NCBI RefSeq assembly: GCF_009647605.1
Contig: NZ_WJIF01000004.1
Coordinates: forward strand, 134,435-198,434
DNA length: 64,000 nt
Direction of reading: 5' to 3'
DNA from: Agromyces agglutinans
Lineage (GTDB): Bacteria > Actinomycetota > Actinomycetes > Actinomycetales > Microbacteriaceae
The stretch's first letter is position 1; every line of letters starts with the position of its first letter. The notes under the pieces are model-generated. The model had not been told where the DNA came from. It saw nothing but the letters and a program-made list of their open reading frames with translations, and made no database searches. A program made the translations under genes and the position numbers. Of this stretch, positions 15,764-24,706 are shown piece after piece.

Positions 15764-16786
15764 ATGAGCACCCCGACGCGCGTGGGCGCCTCCGTCACGG
15801 AGGCGCCCACCGCGGCACCCGACGGCTCGGCACCCCGCCGCGCCGGGGTGTCGCCCACCCGCCCGAAGCCCTTCACACCCTGGCTGTTCCTGCTGCCCTA
15901 CCTCGCGCTGTTCACGGTCTTCGTGATCGTGCCCTCGGTGTTCGGCCTGTGGATCAGCCTGCACGAGTGGGACTACACGCTGCCGAACAAGCCGTTCGTC
16001 GGCGGCGAGAACTACGCCGAGCTGTTCGATCCGAACTCGGTCAACTCCGGCTCGTTCTGGACCTCGATGCGCGCGACCGGCATCTTCACGCTCTTCAGCG
16101 TGCCGCTGCTGCTCGTGCTGCCGCTGCTCGTCGCCCTGTTGATGAACAAGTCCTTCCCTGGGCGGAACTTCTTCCGCGCCGTGTACTTCGCGCCGTACGT
16201 GCTCGGTGTCGCGGTGGTCGGCCTGCTGTGGCGCTACCTGCTCGACAACAACATCGGCCTCGTCAACTACTACCTCGGCCTCTTCGGCCTGCCCGACGAC
16301 ACGGCATGGACCACGTCCGTGCCGGCCGCGTGGGTGGCGCTCGTCGGGGTCACCGTGTGGTGGACCCTCGGCTTCAACGCCGTGATCTACCTCGCCGCGC
16401 TGCAGGACATCCCGGGCGAGCTGTACGAGGCGGCATCCGTCGACGGTGCCAACGCCTGGCAGAAGTTCCGTAACGTCACCCTGCCGGGCCTGCGGCCGAT
16501 CCTCACCTTCGTGACGATCAACACGCTGATCGCCTCGGCGAACATGTTCGGGCAGTCGTACATCATCACGCAGGGCGCTCCCGGCCGCGAGACGAGGACG
16601 GCGATCTACCAGATCGCCGAGACAGGCCTCCGCAACTTCCAGATGGGGGATGCCGCGGCGATGAGCTACGTGCTCACCTTCTTCCTGATGATCATCAGCG
16701 TCGTCGTCTTCTGGCTGTTCCGCGAGAAGAAGGAGAAGCCGGTCGCCGACGAATCGGCGACGGCGCAGAGCGGAGGCATCCGATGA
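15764..16786 (+). CDS. Sugar ABC importer permease, MalF-like
   Basis: This 340-residue inner-membrane subunit has six predicted helices after a 45-residue cytoplasmic lead. The EAA loop that contacts the ATPase is ELYEAASVDGANAWQKFRNV. It begins 2 nt after the binding-protein stop and its own stop overlaps the next permease, so it is tightly coupled. The long LDNNIGLVNYYL loop after the third helix is typical of MalF-type CUT1 permeases. Confidence 0.9.
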   Translation: MSTPTRVGASVTEAPTAAPDGSAPRRAGVSPTRPKPFTPWLFLLPYLALFTVFVIVPSVFGLWISLHEWDYTLPNKPFVGGENYAELFDPNSVNSGSFWTSMRATGIFTLFSVPLLLVLPLLVALLMNKSFPGRNFFRAVYFAPYVLGVAVVGLLWRYLLDNNIGLVNYYLGLFGLPDDTAWTTSVPAAWVALVGVTVWWTLGFNAVIYLAALQDIPGELYEAASVDGANAWQKFRNVTLPGLRPILTFVTINTLIASANMFGQSYIITQGAPGRETRTAIYQIAETGLRNFQMGDAAAMSYVLTFFLMIISVVVFWLFREKKEKPVADESATAQSGGIR

Positions 16787-17685
16787 CCGCCCTCGAACAG
16801 GCCGCAGCGCCGGTGGCCGTCCCGACCTCGGAAACCCGGGCCGACGCTCCCCGCGGGCGCACTCGCGTGTGGGTCGTCGTCGTGCGCTACGTGCTGCTCG
16901 GCGTGCTCGCGCTCATCTACCTGAGCCCGATCATCTTCATGCTCGTGACCTCGTTCAAGACGCGTGCGGACGCCGCCGGCATCCCGCCGAACTGGATCCC
17001 CGACCCCTTCACCACCCAGGCGTACGAGGCGATCCTCACCGCGAGCGGCACCCCGGTGCTGCTCTGGTTCTCGAACAGCCTCATCGCGGCCGTGCTGCAC
17101 GCCGTGCTCGTGGTCGTCACCGCGTCGCTGGCGGCCTACCCGCTCGCGCGGATGACGTTCCGCGGCCGGGGGATCGTGTTCTCCGTCATCGTGGCCACGC
17201 TGCTGATCCCGCCGGTGATCCTGATCATCCCGAACTACCTCATCGTGGGGAACCTCGGGTGGCTGAACTCGCTGGTGGCGATCATCATCCCGACCGCCGC
17301 CGGCGCCTTCGGCGTGTTCTTCATGCGGCAGTTCTTCCTGAGCCTGCCCGCGGAGCTCGAGGAGGCGGCGATCATCGACGGGGCCAACCGGTGGGAGATC
17401 TTCCTGAAGATCATCCTGCCGCTGTCGAAGCCGGCCATGGCGACGCTCGCGCTGCTCGCGTTCCTGACCAACTGGAACGACTTCCTGTGGCCGGTCTACG
17501 TGCTCTTCAGCGCCGACGTGCAGACGCTGCCCGCCGGCCTCAGCACGCTGCAGTCGGCGAACGCCGTGCGGTACGACCTGTTGATGGCGGGCGCGGTGAT
17601 CGCGAGCGTGCCGGTGCTGCTGCTGTTCGTGTTCCTGCAGCGGTTCATCATCGCGGGCGTGTCGCGTTCGGGACTCAAGGGATGA
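16783..17685 (+). CDS. Sugar ABC importer permease, MalG-like
   Basis: This is a 300-residue second channel subunit with six hydrophobic segments and the EAA loop ELEEAAIIDGANRWEIF. The ATG overlaps the preceding stop (ATGA), and its own stop overlaps the GH43 start in the same way. It pairs with the MalF-like protein to form the pore. Confidence 0.9.
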   Translation: MTALEQAAAPVAVPTSETRADAPRGRTRVWVVVVRYVLLGVLALIYLSPIIFMLVTSFKTRADAAGIPPNWIPDPFTTQAYEAILTASGTPVLLWFSNSLIAAVLHAVLVVVTASLAAYPLARMTFRGRGIVFSVIVATLLIPPVILIIPNYLIVGNLGWLNSLVAIIIPTAAGAFGVFFMRQFFLSLPAELEEAAIIDGANRWEIFLKIILPLSKPAMATLALLAFLTNWNDFLWPVYVLFSADVQTLPAGLSTLQSANAVRYDLLMAGAVIASVPVLLLFVFLQRFIIAGVSRSGLKG

Positions 17686-18704
17686 TCCGTCGCCGTCGGG
17701 GCGTCGCGGCGGCCGGCTTCGCGCTGGCCGCCGCGATGGCCCTGGTCGCCTGCTCGGGCGGTGCGACGGATGACGCGACCGGCGCGGCGACGGATGCCTC
17801 GTCCGGCGCGGCATCCGCGTCCTCGTTCACGCCCGTGATCGACCGGGACTTCCCCGACCCCGACGTGCTCGCGACCGACGACGGGTACTTCCTCTACGCG
17901 ACGAACGACTCGACCCGGAACGTGCAGGTCGCGCGTTCGGCCGACCTCGTCGAGTGGGAGGTGCTCGACGACGATGCCCTGCCGGAGCTGCCCGACTGGG
18001 TGATCCCGGGCAAGACCTGGGCGCCCGAGGTCACGGAGGTCGCACCCGGCGAGTTCGTGATGTACGCGACGACCACGAACTTCTCGCCCACGCTGCAGTG
18101 CCTCGCGGTCGCGACGGCCGACTCGCCCGAGGGGCCGTTCACCGTGCAGGGCGACGGCATGCTCGTCTGCCCCGAGGAGGAGGGCGGCGCGATCGACGCC
18201 GCGACCTTCCGCGACGACGACGGCTCCCTGCACCTGCTCTGGAAGAACGACGGCAACTGCTGCGGGCTCGACACCTGGCTGCAGACGGCGCCGCTGAGCG
18301 CCGACGGGCTGAGTCTCACCGGCCCGCCGGTGCGGCTGCTGAAGCAGGACCTCGCGTGGGAGGGCGATCTCATCGAGGCGCCGACCGTTGTGAAGCGCGA
18401 CGGCGCGTACCACCTCTTCTACTCGGCGAACTCCTACGGCGACGAGACGTACGCCGTCGGCCACGCGACGGCCGCCGCGCTCATGGGGCCCTGGACGAAG
18501 GACCCCGAGCCCCTTCTCTCGACCGAAGCCACCGACGGCGCGCTCGTCGGCCCCGGCGGCCAAGACGTCGTGACGGATGCCTCGGGCGATGACGTGTTCG
18601 TGTTCCACGCGTGGGATCCGGACTTCCTCGCGCGGCAGGTCTACACGCTCCCGCTCACCTGGGTCGGCGGCGTGCCGCGCGTCGAGACCGACCGCGTGCC
18701 GTAG
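17682..18704 (+). CDS. GH43-family glycosidase lipoprotein (arabinosidase/xylosidase/galactosidase type)
   Basis: This 340-residue five-bladed beta-propeller glycosidase is anchored outside the membrane (lipobox VAC after a 20-residue signal). The three GH43 acidic residues are visible in order: Asp in FPDPDV (general base), Asp in GAIDAATF (pKa modulator) and Glu in LIEAPTVV (general acid). It has an Ala/Ser/Thr-rich linker at residues 25-48. It is coupled to the permease (ATGA) and so expressed with the importer. It probably trims a plant-type polysaccharide outside the cell and hands the product to the binding protein. The sugar cannot be fixed from sequence. Confidence 0.88.
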   Translation: MIRRRRGVAAAGFALAAAMALVACSGGATDDATGAATDASSGAASASSFTPVIDRDFPDPDVLATDDGYFLYATNDSTRNVQVARSADLVEWEVLDDDALPELPDWVIPGKTWAPEVTEVAPGEFVMYATTTNFSPTLQCLAVATADSPEGPFTVQGDGMLVCPEEEGGAIDAATFRDDDGSLHLLWKNDGNCCGLDTWLQTAPLSADGLSLTGPPVRLLKQDLAWEGDLIEAPTVVKRDGAYHLFYSANSYGDETYAVGHATAAALMGPWTKDPEPLLSTEATDGALVGPGGQDVVTDASGDDVFVFHAWDPDFLARQVYTLPLTWVGGVPRVETDRVP

Positions 18705-18722
18705 TCGCCCCGGCTGCCCGGT

Positions 18723-19646
18723 TCAGTACCACCCGACCGACTGGATGTGCGCCCACGCCCCGCACGGGTTGCCGTACCGGCCGGCGATGTAGTCGATGCC
18801 CCAGGAGATCTGCGTGGCCGCGTTCGTCTGCCAGTCGGCGCCGTGCGAGGACATCTTCGAGCCGGGCAGGGCCTGCGGGATGCCGTACGCCCCGCTCGGG
18901 TTGGACGCGTTCACGCGCCACCCCGACTCGTAGCTCCACACCGCGACGAGGCATCCGAACTGGTCCTCGCCCCAGCCGTAGCGAGCGGCGATCATGTCGC
19001 GCGCGATCGCCTGGGCTTCGCTGGGATTCCCGGGCGGCGCGGGCGTGCCCGCCGGCGCCCGCGGCGAGGAGGGCGCGTCGCGCTCGGCGGCGGCGCGCTC
19101 GGCCGTGGCCTGCTCGGCGGCGAGGCGTGCGGCGGCCTCGCGGGCGGCCTGCTCGGCGGCGAGGCGCTCGGCCTCCAGCCGGTCGAACTCGGCGACCGCC
19201 GCGGCGACCTCGGCCGACTGGTCCTTCGCGACCTTCATGAGGTCGTAGACGCGGGTCGGCTCGATCAGGGCGTGCGCCTCGAGTTGCGCGAGCGTGGCCT
19301 GCAGGTCGGCGGCGTCGGCCTTGCCGGCCGCTGAGACGGCGACCGCTCTCGCGTCGCCGAGCGCGTCGTCGGCGGCACCGGCCACGCGTGAGCGCAGGAT
19401 GTCGTCGCCGACGGTCAGCTGGTCGGGCTCGAGGTCAGCGGCTTCGGTGAGCGCAGTGGTCGTCTCGATCGCCCGCTGCTGCTCGAGGGCGGTCGTCTGC
19501 GCGAGGAAGCCGGTGCCGCCCGTGGCGGCGAGGGCGACGACCGCCGCCGCGGCGAACAGGGCGCGCACGCCGCCGCGCCATCCTCGACGGCCGAGCAGCT
19601 GTTCCGGGTCCCTGAGATCGGTCGTCGACGGATCAGTGCCACTCAT
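18723..19646 (-). CDS. Membrane-anchored lytic-transglycosylase-like (SLT/aggregation-promoting-factor-like) protein
   Basis: This 307-residue wall protein has an N-terminal membrane segment at about residues 24-48 and a mixed helical region (50-150). A strongly Ala/Glu/Arg-rich coiled-coil-like segment (150-195) and a Pro-rich hinge follow. The C-terminal domain contains an SYESGW motif with the likely catalytic Glu and ends SVGWY, as in actinobacterial resuscitation/aggregation-promoting-factor-like C-termini. The ATG at 19646 was chosen because a GGGGGGA ribosome site precedes it and the likely promoter (19744-19773) starts transcription downstream of the earlier in-frame ATGs. It probably cleaves or binds peptidoglycan. 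Its stop is 18 bp from the convergent GH43 gene. Confidence 0.75.
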   Translation of the reverse strand: MSGTDPSTTDLRDPEQLLGRRGWRGGVRALFAAAAVVALAATGGTGFLAQTTALEQQRAIETTTALTEAADLEPDQLTVGDDILRSRVAGAADDALGDARAVAVSAAGKADAADLQATLAQLEAHALIEPTRVYDLMKVAKDQSAEVAAAVAEFDRLEAERLAAEQAAREAAARLAAEQATAERAAAERDAPSSPRAPAGTPAPPGNPSEAQAIARDMIAARYGWGEDQFGCLVAVWSYESGWRVNASNPSGAYGIPQALPGSKMSSHGADWQTNAATQISWGIDYIAGRYGNPCGAWAHIQSVGWY

Positions 19647-19743
19647 GCGTTCCCCCCGGACCGCACACCCGCCGGCGCGTCGATCCGTCGTGCTCATCGG
19701 CCGCGGGAACCCCTCCCCGCGGGACTTCCTTCTGACCCGCGCC

Positions 19744-19773
19744 ACCATACGAGAGGTTCCCTCGATTCCGCAA
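19744..19773 (-). promoter_or_regulatory. Promoter of the lytic-transglycosylase-like gene
   Basis: On the minus strand, TTGCGG (19773-19768) and TATGGT (19749-19744) are separated by 18 bp. Transcription would start near 19737, leaving a leader of about 90 nt before the ATG at 19646. Confidence 0.5.
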
Positions 19774-19786
19774 CCGGTCTCGGGCG

Positions 19787-19845
19787 GTGATGTCGCGCAA
19801 TGTGCTGTGAATTCGCGGGGATGGAGACACTTTGCGCGACATCAC
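19787..19845. repeat. 14-bp perfect inverted repeat with 31-bp centre
   Basis: GTGATGTCGCGCAA (19787-19800) and TTGCGCGACATCAC (19832-19845) are exact reverse complements. They sit in the 333-bp non-coding region 19647-19979 between divergent genes. The rest of that region holds the two promoters annotated separately and nothing else I can support. The pair could be two opposed binding sites for one regulator, a looped hairpin, or the ends of a tiny non-autonomous element (no target duplication is seen). Confidence 0.7.
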
Positions 19846-19890
19846 GGGAGGTTCGCCGTCACGAAGCCGTCACGAAACCGCACACGCCGT

Positions 19891-19928
19891 ATTCACCGCA
19901 CGTTCAGACTCGGATGTTGGGCTAGCTT
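19891..19928 (+). promoter_or_regulatory. PHO-box-like direct repeat and -10 box ahead of the CpdA-like gene
   Basis: ATTCACCGCAC (19891-19901) and GTTCAGACTCG (19902-19912) are adjacent 11-bp units sharing TTCA at the same place, the known layout of actinobacterial PhoP boxes. TAGCTT at 19923-19928 is a -10 box 10 bp further on, so the repeat occupies the -35 zone, as in PhoP-activated promoters. Confidence 0.5.
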
Positions 19929-19979
19929 GACGCGCAGACGCCCGAAGCAGCGCGCACCAGTCGAACGAATGGGAACCCC

Positions 19980-20963
19980 GTGACGAGCCGAACGGCCGAG
20001 CACCCCCGACCGAGCCACTTCCTGCTCCACATCTCCGACACGCACCTCCTCGCCGGAGGCGGCCGCCTGTACGACCGCGTGCCGAGCGAAGACCACCTCC
20101 GCCGCCTCTTCGAGGAGTTCGAGGCCTCGAACGGCCGGCCCGACGCGCTCGTGTTCACGGGCGACCTGGCCGACAAGGGCGAGCCCGACGCGTACGCGCG
20201 GCTGCGCCGCATCGTCGAGCCCGCGGCCGAGCGGCTGGGCGCAGAGGTCATCTGGGTCATGGGCAACCACGACGACCGGGCGGCGTTCCGCCGCGAGCTG
20301 TTCGGCCAGTCGGCCGGCAGCACCCGACCCGTCGACCGGGTCACCGACGTGCACGGCCTGCGCGTGATCACGCTCGACACCACGGTGCCGGGTCACCACC
20401 ACGGCGAGGTCACGGGCGAGCAGCTCGACTGGCTGGCCGAGGAGCTCGCGACGGATGCCCCGTACGGCTCGATCCTCGCGCTGCACCACCCGCCCGTGCC
20501 GAGCGTGCTCGACCTCGCGGCATCGGTCGAACTGCGCGACCAGGCGAGCCTCGCCGAGGTGATCGCGGGCAGCGACATCCGCTCGATCCTCGGCGGCCAC
20601 CTGCACTACTCGACGACGGCCACGTTCGCCGGCATCCCCGTGTCGGTCGCGTCGGCGACCTGCTACACGCAGGACCTCAACGTGCCCGTCGGCGGCACGC
20701 GCGGCCGCGACGGCGCCCGCGCGTTCAACCTCGTGCACGTGTACCCCTCGACCGTGCTCCACTCGGTCGTGCCGCTCGGCGAACACGCGGCGCTCGACTG
20801 GATCGACGCCGACGAGAGCGCCCGCCGGCTCGCAGCCGGAGGCATCCGGTTCGCACCGGCCGCCGCGAGCGGCCTCGCGGCGTACCCGGGCTACTCGGTC
20901 GACGAGGAGCTCGAGCGCGCGCTCGCCGACGGCCCGTTCACCGAGCCGATCCTGCTGCCGTAG
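19980..20963 (+). CDS. Calcineurin-like metallophosphodiesterase (CpdA/GpdQ type)
   Basis: This 327-residue cytosolic phosphodiesterase has all the metal-ligand blocks of the family in order: SDTHL (residues about 20-24), GDLAD, GNHDD, LHHPP and GGHLHY. It would hydrolyse a phosphodiester such as cyclic AMP or a glycerophosphodiester. CpdA and GpdQ enzymes share this pattern, so substrate is uncertain. The GTG at 19980 gives the standard length. The upstream PHO-box-like repeats favour a phosphate-scavenging (GpdQ-like) role, which is inference. Its 3' end overlaps the convergent Stealth gene by 26 bp. Confidence 0.85.
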   Translation: MTSRTAEHPRPSHFLLHISDTHLLAGGGRLYDRVPSEDHLRRLFEEFEASNGRPDALVFTGDLADKGEPDAYARLRRIVEPAAERLGAEVIWVMGNHDDRAAFRRELFGQSAGSTRPVDRVTDVHGLRVITLDTTVPGHHHGEVTGEQLDWLAEELATDAPYGSILALHHPPVPSVLDLAASVELRDQASLAEVIAGSDIRSILGGHLHYSTTATFAGIPVSVASATCYTQDLNVPVGGTRGRDGARAFNLVHVYPSTVLHSVVPLGEHAALDWIDADESARRLAAGGIRFAPAAASGLAAYPGYSVDEELERALADGPFTEPILLP

Positions 20964-22665
20964 CGCCGGTGCCGGCACCGCCGCTCGCTGCGTGCGCGTT
21001 CGCGCCCGCGTTCGCCGAATCGGATGCCGCGACCTCGGCCGTCGGCTTCTCCCACGGCGCCGGGAATGGGAAGTACCGCTCGAGGAAGTCGATGACCGCC
21101 GTGGTGCGCACGTCGACCGGGATCTCGGGCTTGGAGCCGTCGTTGAGGCAGAACATGTCCTGATCGCGGCGCTTGAGCAGCCGGTCCATGGCCGGCAGCG
21201 CGCGGCGCAGCGTCGTCTCGATGTACTGCACCCGCGCCTGCGTCTGGGTGACGGCCTTGCCCGCCATCAGCGCGTAGTAGTGGTAGAGCGAGTTCGTGAC
21301 CGAGATGTCGGTCGCCGAGCGGAACCGGCTCGCGGCCGTGCGGCGGAACTCCTCGGGGAACGCCTGCTCGAGCTCGGCCATCACCGACTTGCGGAGCGGC
21401 GCCGCGCAGTGCTCGAGGTGGCGCGTCGTGACCTTGCCGAACCTGCCCGCCAGCAGCGCCCGGTTGACGCGCGCGGCGTTCTCGAAGCCGCTGCGCTGCG
21501 GGTTGGACTCGCCGAGCCCGATGCGCGTGCCCGCCTCGACGAACTTCGTGATGCCGCCCGGAGAGAAGAACAGGTCGGGGGAGACGGGACGCCCGAAGAA
21601 CATGTCGTCGTTCGAGTAGAGGAAGTGCTCGGCGAGGCCCTCGATGCGGTGCAGCTGGCTCTCGACCGCGTGCGAGTTGTGGGTCGGCAGCACCGAGAGG
21701 TCGGGGAAGAACTCCTCGCTGCGCACGATCTGCACCTTGGGGTGCTCGGCGAGCCACGCGGGCGCCGGCGAGTCGGTCGCGATGAAGATGCGCCGGATCC
21801 ACGGCGCGAACAGCTCGACGCTGCGCAGCGCGTACTTCAGCTCGTCGATCTGCCGGTAGCGCGCCTCGGAGTCGTCGCCGTCGCCGACGACGTAGCTCTG
21901 CATGCGCTTGGCGCGCTCGCGCAGGAACTCGTCGCTCGACCCGTCGACCCACGAGAACACGATGTCGATGTCGAAGTCCACGTCGCTCGCGAGCGGCTGC
22001 CACATGTGCTCGATCGTCGACCACGTGACGCCGTAGCGCTCGACCGTCGCCTCGACGGCCTCGCCGCGGGGCAGCGTCGTGCGCATGAGGGCGTTGGGCA
22101 GCGGCGCCTCGATGGTCTCGTCGCCGAAACGCCAGAGCTCGAGCTGCGGTGCCGTGTCGGCCCCGTAGCGGAGCCGGCCGAGGGGTTCGATGCGCGGCCG
22201 GTACAGCCGCAGCGCGCTCGCCTTGCGGTGCGCCGAGAGGTGCCCGTCGGCGAGCAGCACGGGCGTCGTGCCGGCCGCCTTCTTCGGCGCGACGGGCACC
22301 GAGTAGAAGGGCTCGTCGGCGAACGCCTCGGCGAACGCGCGCGCGAGCTCGCGCCGTTCGGCCCGGTCGACCGCGATGACCGGCCGGTCGCCGTCGCCGC
22401 GCACGAGCAGGTGCCGGATGCCGGCCTGCTCGAGCACGCGGCGGATCGCGAGGAGATCCTCGACCATGGACTGCCGCGGCGTCGTGTGGCCGTTGCGCAG
22501 CGCGTACTCGCCCTTGCGCACCACCACGTCGTCGCGGTCGAAGCGCCGGGTGCCGCGGACGAGCACGAGTTCGGGCGCATCGGTGATCTCGAAGCTCGGC
22601 GACGGCGCGGGCTCCGGGTGCGAGAAGGCGAGTGGGCGGCTGGCGTCGAGGTCGCGATCGGTCAC
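20938..22665 (-). CDS. Stealth-family sugar-phosphate transferase (capsule/exopolysaccharide phosphotransferase)
   Basis: This is a 575-residue cytosolic enzyme of the Stealth family, which moves hexose-1-phosphate onto a glycan to build phosphodiester-linked surface polymers. The conserved regions are clear: CR1 [18 protein letters not shown]2 [22 protein letters not shown]3 with [13 protein letters not shown], and CR4 near CLNDG close to the C-terminus. About 250 residues precede CR1, longer than in many homologues. The GTG at 22665 (AGGAG 11 nt upstream) is preferred. An ATG at 22710 without a ribosome site would add 15 residues. It stands alone here, 30 kb from the glycan block. Confidence 0.88.
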   Translation of the reverse strand: MTDRDLDASRPLAFSHPEPAPSPSFEITDAPELVLVRGTRRFDRDDVVVRKGEYALRNGHTTPRQSMVEDLLAIRRVLEQAGIRHLLVRGDGDRPVIAVDRAERRELARAFAEAFADEPFYSVPVAPKKAAGTTPVLLADGHLSAHRKASALRLYRPRIEPLGRLRYGADTAPQLELWRFGDETIEAPLPNALMRTTLPRGEAVEATVERYGVTWSTIEHMWQPLASDVDFDIDIVFSWVDGSSDEFLRERAKRMQSYVVGDGDDSEARYRQIDELKYALRSVELFAPWIRRIFIATDSPAPAWLAEHPKVQIVRSEEFFPDLSVLPTHNSHAVESQLHRIEGLAEHFLYSNDDMFFGRPVSPDLFFSPGGITKFVEAGTRIGLGESNPQRSGFENAARVNRALLAGRFGKVTTRHLEHCAAPLRKSVMAELEQAFPEEFRRTAASRFRSATDISVTNSLYHYYALMAGKAVTQTQARVQYIETTLRRALPAMDRLLKRRDQDMFCLNDGSKPEIPVDVRTTAVIDFLERYFPFPAPWEKPTAEVAASDSANAGANAHAASGGAGTGATAAGSAR

Positions 22666-22834
22666 GTCGAGGGGTGCTCCTGTCGGTCGGTGCGGGGATG
22701 GGTCGATCATAAGCCGCCGCGGGCGGTTCGAACGGATGCGGGCGCCCGCCCAACGAGGGATCGCCGTCAACCCCGTGCGCGACCGGCGCGGCCGGGCCTA
22801 GGGTCGGAGACAGGTCGAGTGGAGGAGGGCCCAC

Positions 22835-22888
22835 GTGGCGCGGAACGCGCGAGCCTCGCGACCGGTTTCCGGGGCGCGTCGGCGATGA
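22835..22888 (+). CDS. Candidate 17-residue upstream ORF coupled to the FAD oxidoreductase
   Basis: GTG at 22835, preceded by a strong GGAGGAGG (22821-22828), opens a frame encoding MARNARASRPVSGARRR. Its TGA overlaps the ATG of the next gene (ATGA at 22885-22888). The ribosome site is far better than the one in front of the main gene, so the little ORF may load ribosomes that then restart. A competing reading is that the main protein begins at the in-frame GTG 22819. Confidence 0.4.
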   Translation: MARNARASRPVSGARRR

Positions 22889-24366
22889 GCGGGCGGATGC
22901 CTCCCGCCGAGCTCGATGCGGTCGTCGTCGGCGCCGGGCCGAACGGGCTGGCCGCGGCGGTGACACTCGCCCGCGCGGGCCTTTCGGTGCGGGTGTTCGA
23001 GCGGGCTCCGACCCCGGGCGGCGGCGCCCGCACGGCCGAGCTCACGCTGCCGGGCTTCCGCCACGACGTCTGCTCGGCGGTGCACCCGCTCGCCCTCGCA
23101 TCGCGCTTCTTCCGCGAGTTCGGGCTCTCGCGCCGCATCGGGCTCGTCGTGCCCGAGCTCTCGTACGGGCATCCGCTCGACGGCGGACGCGCCGCGCTGG
23201 CCTGGCGCGACCTCGACCGAACGGTCGATGGGCTGGGCGCCGACGGCGAGGCCTGGCGCCGGCTCATGGGGCCGATCGTCAGCCATGCCCGCTCGCTGGC
23301 CGACTTCACCGGCTCGCAGCTGCTGCGGGTGCCGGCCGACCCGATCACGGCCGTGCGCTTCGGCCTCCGCGCGCTCGAGCAGGGCTCGCCGTGGTGGAAC
23401 GCGCGGTTCGCCGAGGAGTCGGCGCCGGCGCTGCTCACGGGCGTGGCCGCGCACTCGATCCTGCCGCTGCCGAGCACGGCAGCCGCGGGCGCGGCGCTCA
23501 CGCTCGGCACGTATGCGCACGCGGTCGGCTGGCCGGTGCCGGTCGGCGGCAGCCAGGCGATCATCGACGCGCTCGTCGCCGACCTCGAGGCCCACGGCGG
23601 CGAGGTCATCACCGGGCACGAGGTGAGGAGCCTCGACGAGCTGCCGCCGTCGCGGGCGGTGCTCCTCGACGTGACGCCGCGGGCGCTCGAGTCGATCGCC
23701 GGCCACCGGCTGCCCCGGCGCTACCTCGACGACCTCGCTCGCTTCCGATACGGCAATGCGGTGGCGAAGGTCGACCTCGCGCTGTCGGAGCCCGTGCCGT
23801 GGTCGAACCCGGCCCTGCGCGAGGCGGGCACGCTGCACCTCGGCGGCACGCGCGCCGAGATCGCCGCCGCCGAGAACGCGGTCACGCGCGGGCGGCATCC
23901 GGATGCCCCGTACGTGCTGATCTCGCAGCCCTCGGTCTTCGACGCGACGCGCGCGCCGAAGGGCCGACACGTGCTGTGGGCGTACACACACGTGCCCAGG
24001 GGCTCGAACGTCGATCGCGCCGAGGCCGTCATCGCGCAGGTCGAGCGCTTCGCGCCCGGATTCCGCGACACGATCCTGCAGGTCGCGTCGAGCACGGCCG
24101 TCGACGTCGAGGCGCACAACCCGAACTACGTGCTCGGCGACATCGCCTCGGGCGAGCCGAACCTCTGGCAGCTGGTCAGCCGTCCGGTGCTCTCGACCGA
24201 TCCGTGGCGCACGCCCGCGAAGGGCGTCTACCTGTGCGGGGCGTCGACGCCGCCGGGGCCGGGCGTGCACGGGCTCGCCGGCTGGCACGCCGCGCGCAGC
24301 GCGCTGCGCCACGAGTTCGGCATCCGCCGCGCGCCCGACCTGTCGCCCGGCGGCGAGCACGGTTAG
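22885..24366 (+). CDS. FAD-dependent phytoene-desaturase-like oxidoreductase
   Basis: This 493-residue flavoprotein of the CrtI/amine-oxidase superfamily has a dinucleotide-binding fingerprint VVVGAGPNGLAAAVTLAR at residues 12-29 with a following Glu (VRVFERA). It also has the GGG(A)RT motif and the C-terminal LCGASTPPGPGVHGLAGWHA block that closes over FAD. No other carotenoid gene is nearby, so the name covers fold rather than substrate. This sub-branch is widespread in actinobacteria and mostly uncharacterised. A TAGGGT -10 box at 22799-22804 gives a leader of about 75 nt that contains the candidate upstream ORF. Confidence 0.85.
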   Translation: MSGRMPPAELDAVVVGAGPNGLAAAVTLARAGLSVRVFERAPTPGGGARTAELTLPGFRHDVCSAVHPLALASRFFREFGLSRRIGLVVPELSYGHPLDGGRAALAWRDLDRTVDGLGADGEAWRRLMGPIVSHARSLADFTGSQLLRVPADPITAVRFGLRALEQGSPWWNARFAEESAPALLTGVAAHSILPLPSTAAAGAALTLGTYAHAVGWPVPVGGSQAIIDALVADLEAHGGEVITGHEVRSLDELPPSRAVLLDVTPRALESIAGHRLPRRYLDDLARFRYGNAVAKVDLALSEPVPWSNPALREAGTLHLGGTRAEIAAAENAVTRGRHPDAPYVLISQPSVFDATRAPKGRHVLWAYTHVPRGSNVDRAEAVIAQVERFAPGFRDTILQVASSTAVDVEAHNPNYVLGDIASGEPNLWQLVSRPVLSTDPWRTPAKGVYLCGASTPPGPGVHGLAGWHAARSALRHEFGIRRAPDLSPGGEHG

Positions 24367-24376
24367 GCGAGAACGG

Positions 24377-24670
24377 CTAGAGGTCGAGCACCTCGAGCGC
24401 GACCTCGACCGGTTCGCCCTCGGCGAGCCCCTCGGCCACGCGCACGGCCTTCTTGACGGGGAGCACGTACGCCCCCTGCGCCGAGTCGGGGAAGATCGAC
24501 GTCGACCAGTCGGACCCGCCGACCTGCACGCGCACGCGCACCGAGCCGAACCCGCGCGGCATGCGCGGCACCTCGCGGATGTCCTCGGAGATCTCTTCAG
24601 GCACGGTCACGAAGTACCAGTTGGCCTGGGCCTGCCACTCCCACAGCGGCGCGGTGAACCGGAAGCGCAT
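24377..24670 (-). CDS. DUF1905-domain protein
   Basis: This 97-residue soluble protein matches DUF1905 over its length: FTAPLWEWQAQANWYFVTVP near the start, GFGSVRVRVQVGG in the middle and LPVKKAVR toward the end. AGGGAAGGGAA is a good ribosome site. Function is unknown; relatives are sometimes fused to YdeI/OmpD-associated domains. It is convergent with the oxidoreductase, 10 bp away, and lies 36 bp downstream of the dehydrogenase gene on the same strand, so they may share a transcript. Confidence 0.85.
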   Translation of the reverse strand: MRFRFTAPLWEWQAQANWYFVTVPEEISEDIREVPRMPRGFGSVRVRVQVGGSDWSTSIFPDSAQGAYVLPVKKAVRVAEGLAEGEPVEVALEVLDL

Positions 24671-24706
24671 GCGTTCCCTTCCCTTCGGCTGCCCTCGGAC
24701 GGGACG

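Noticed and set aside
19968-19983. A four-codon upstream ORF (MGTP) ending in GTGA with the phosphoesterase start
   Set aside because: Too short to distinguish from chance, with no initiation signal of its own. It is not counted with the three better mini-ORFs.
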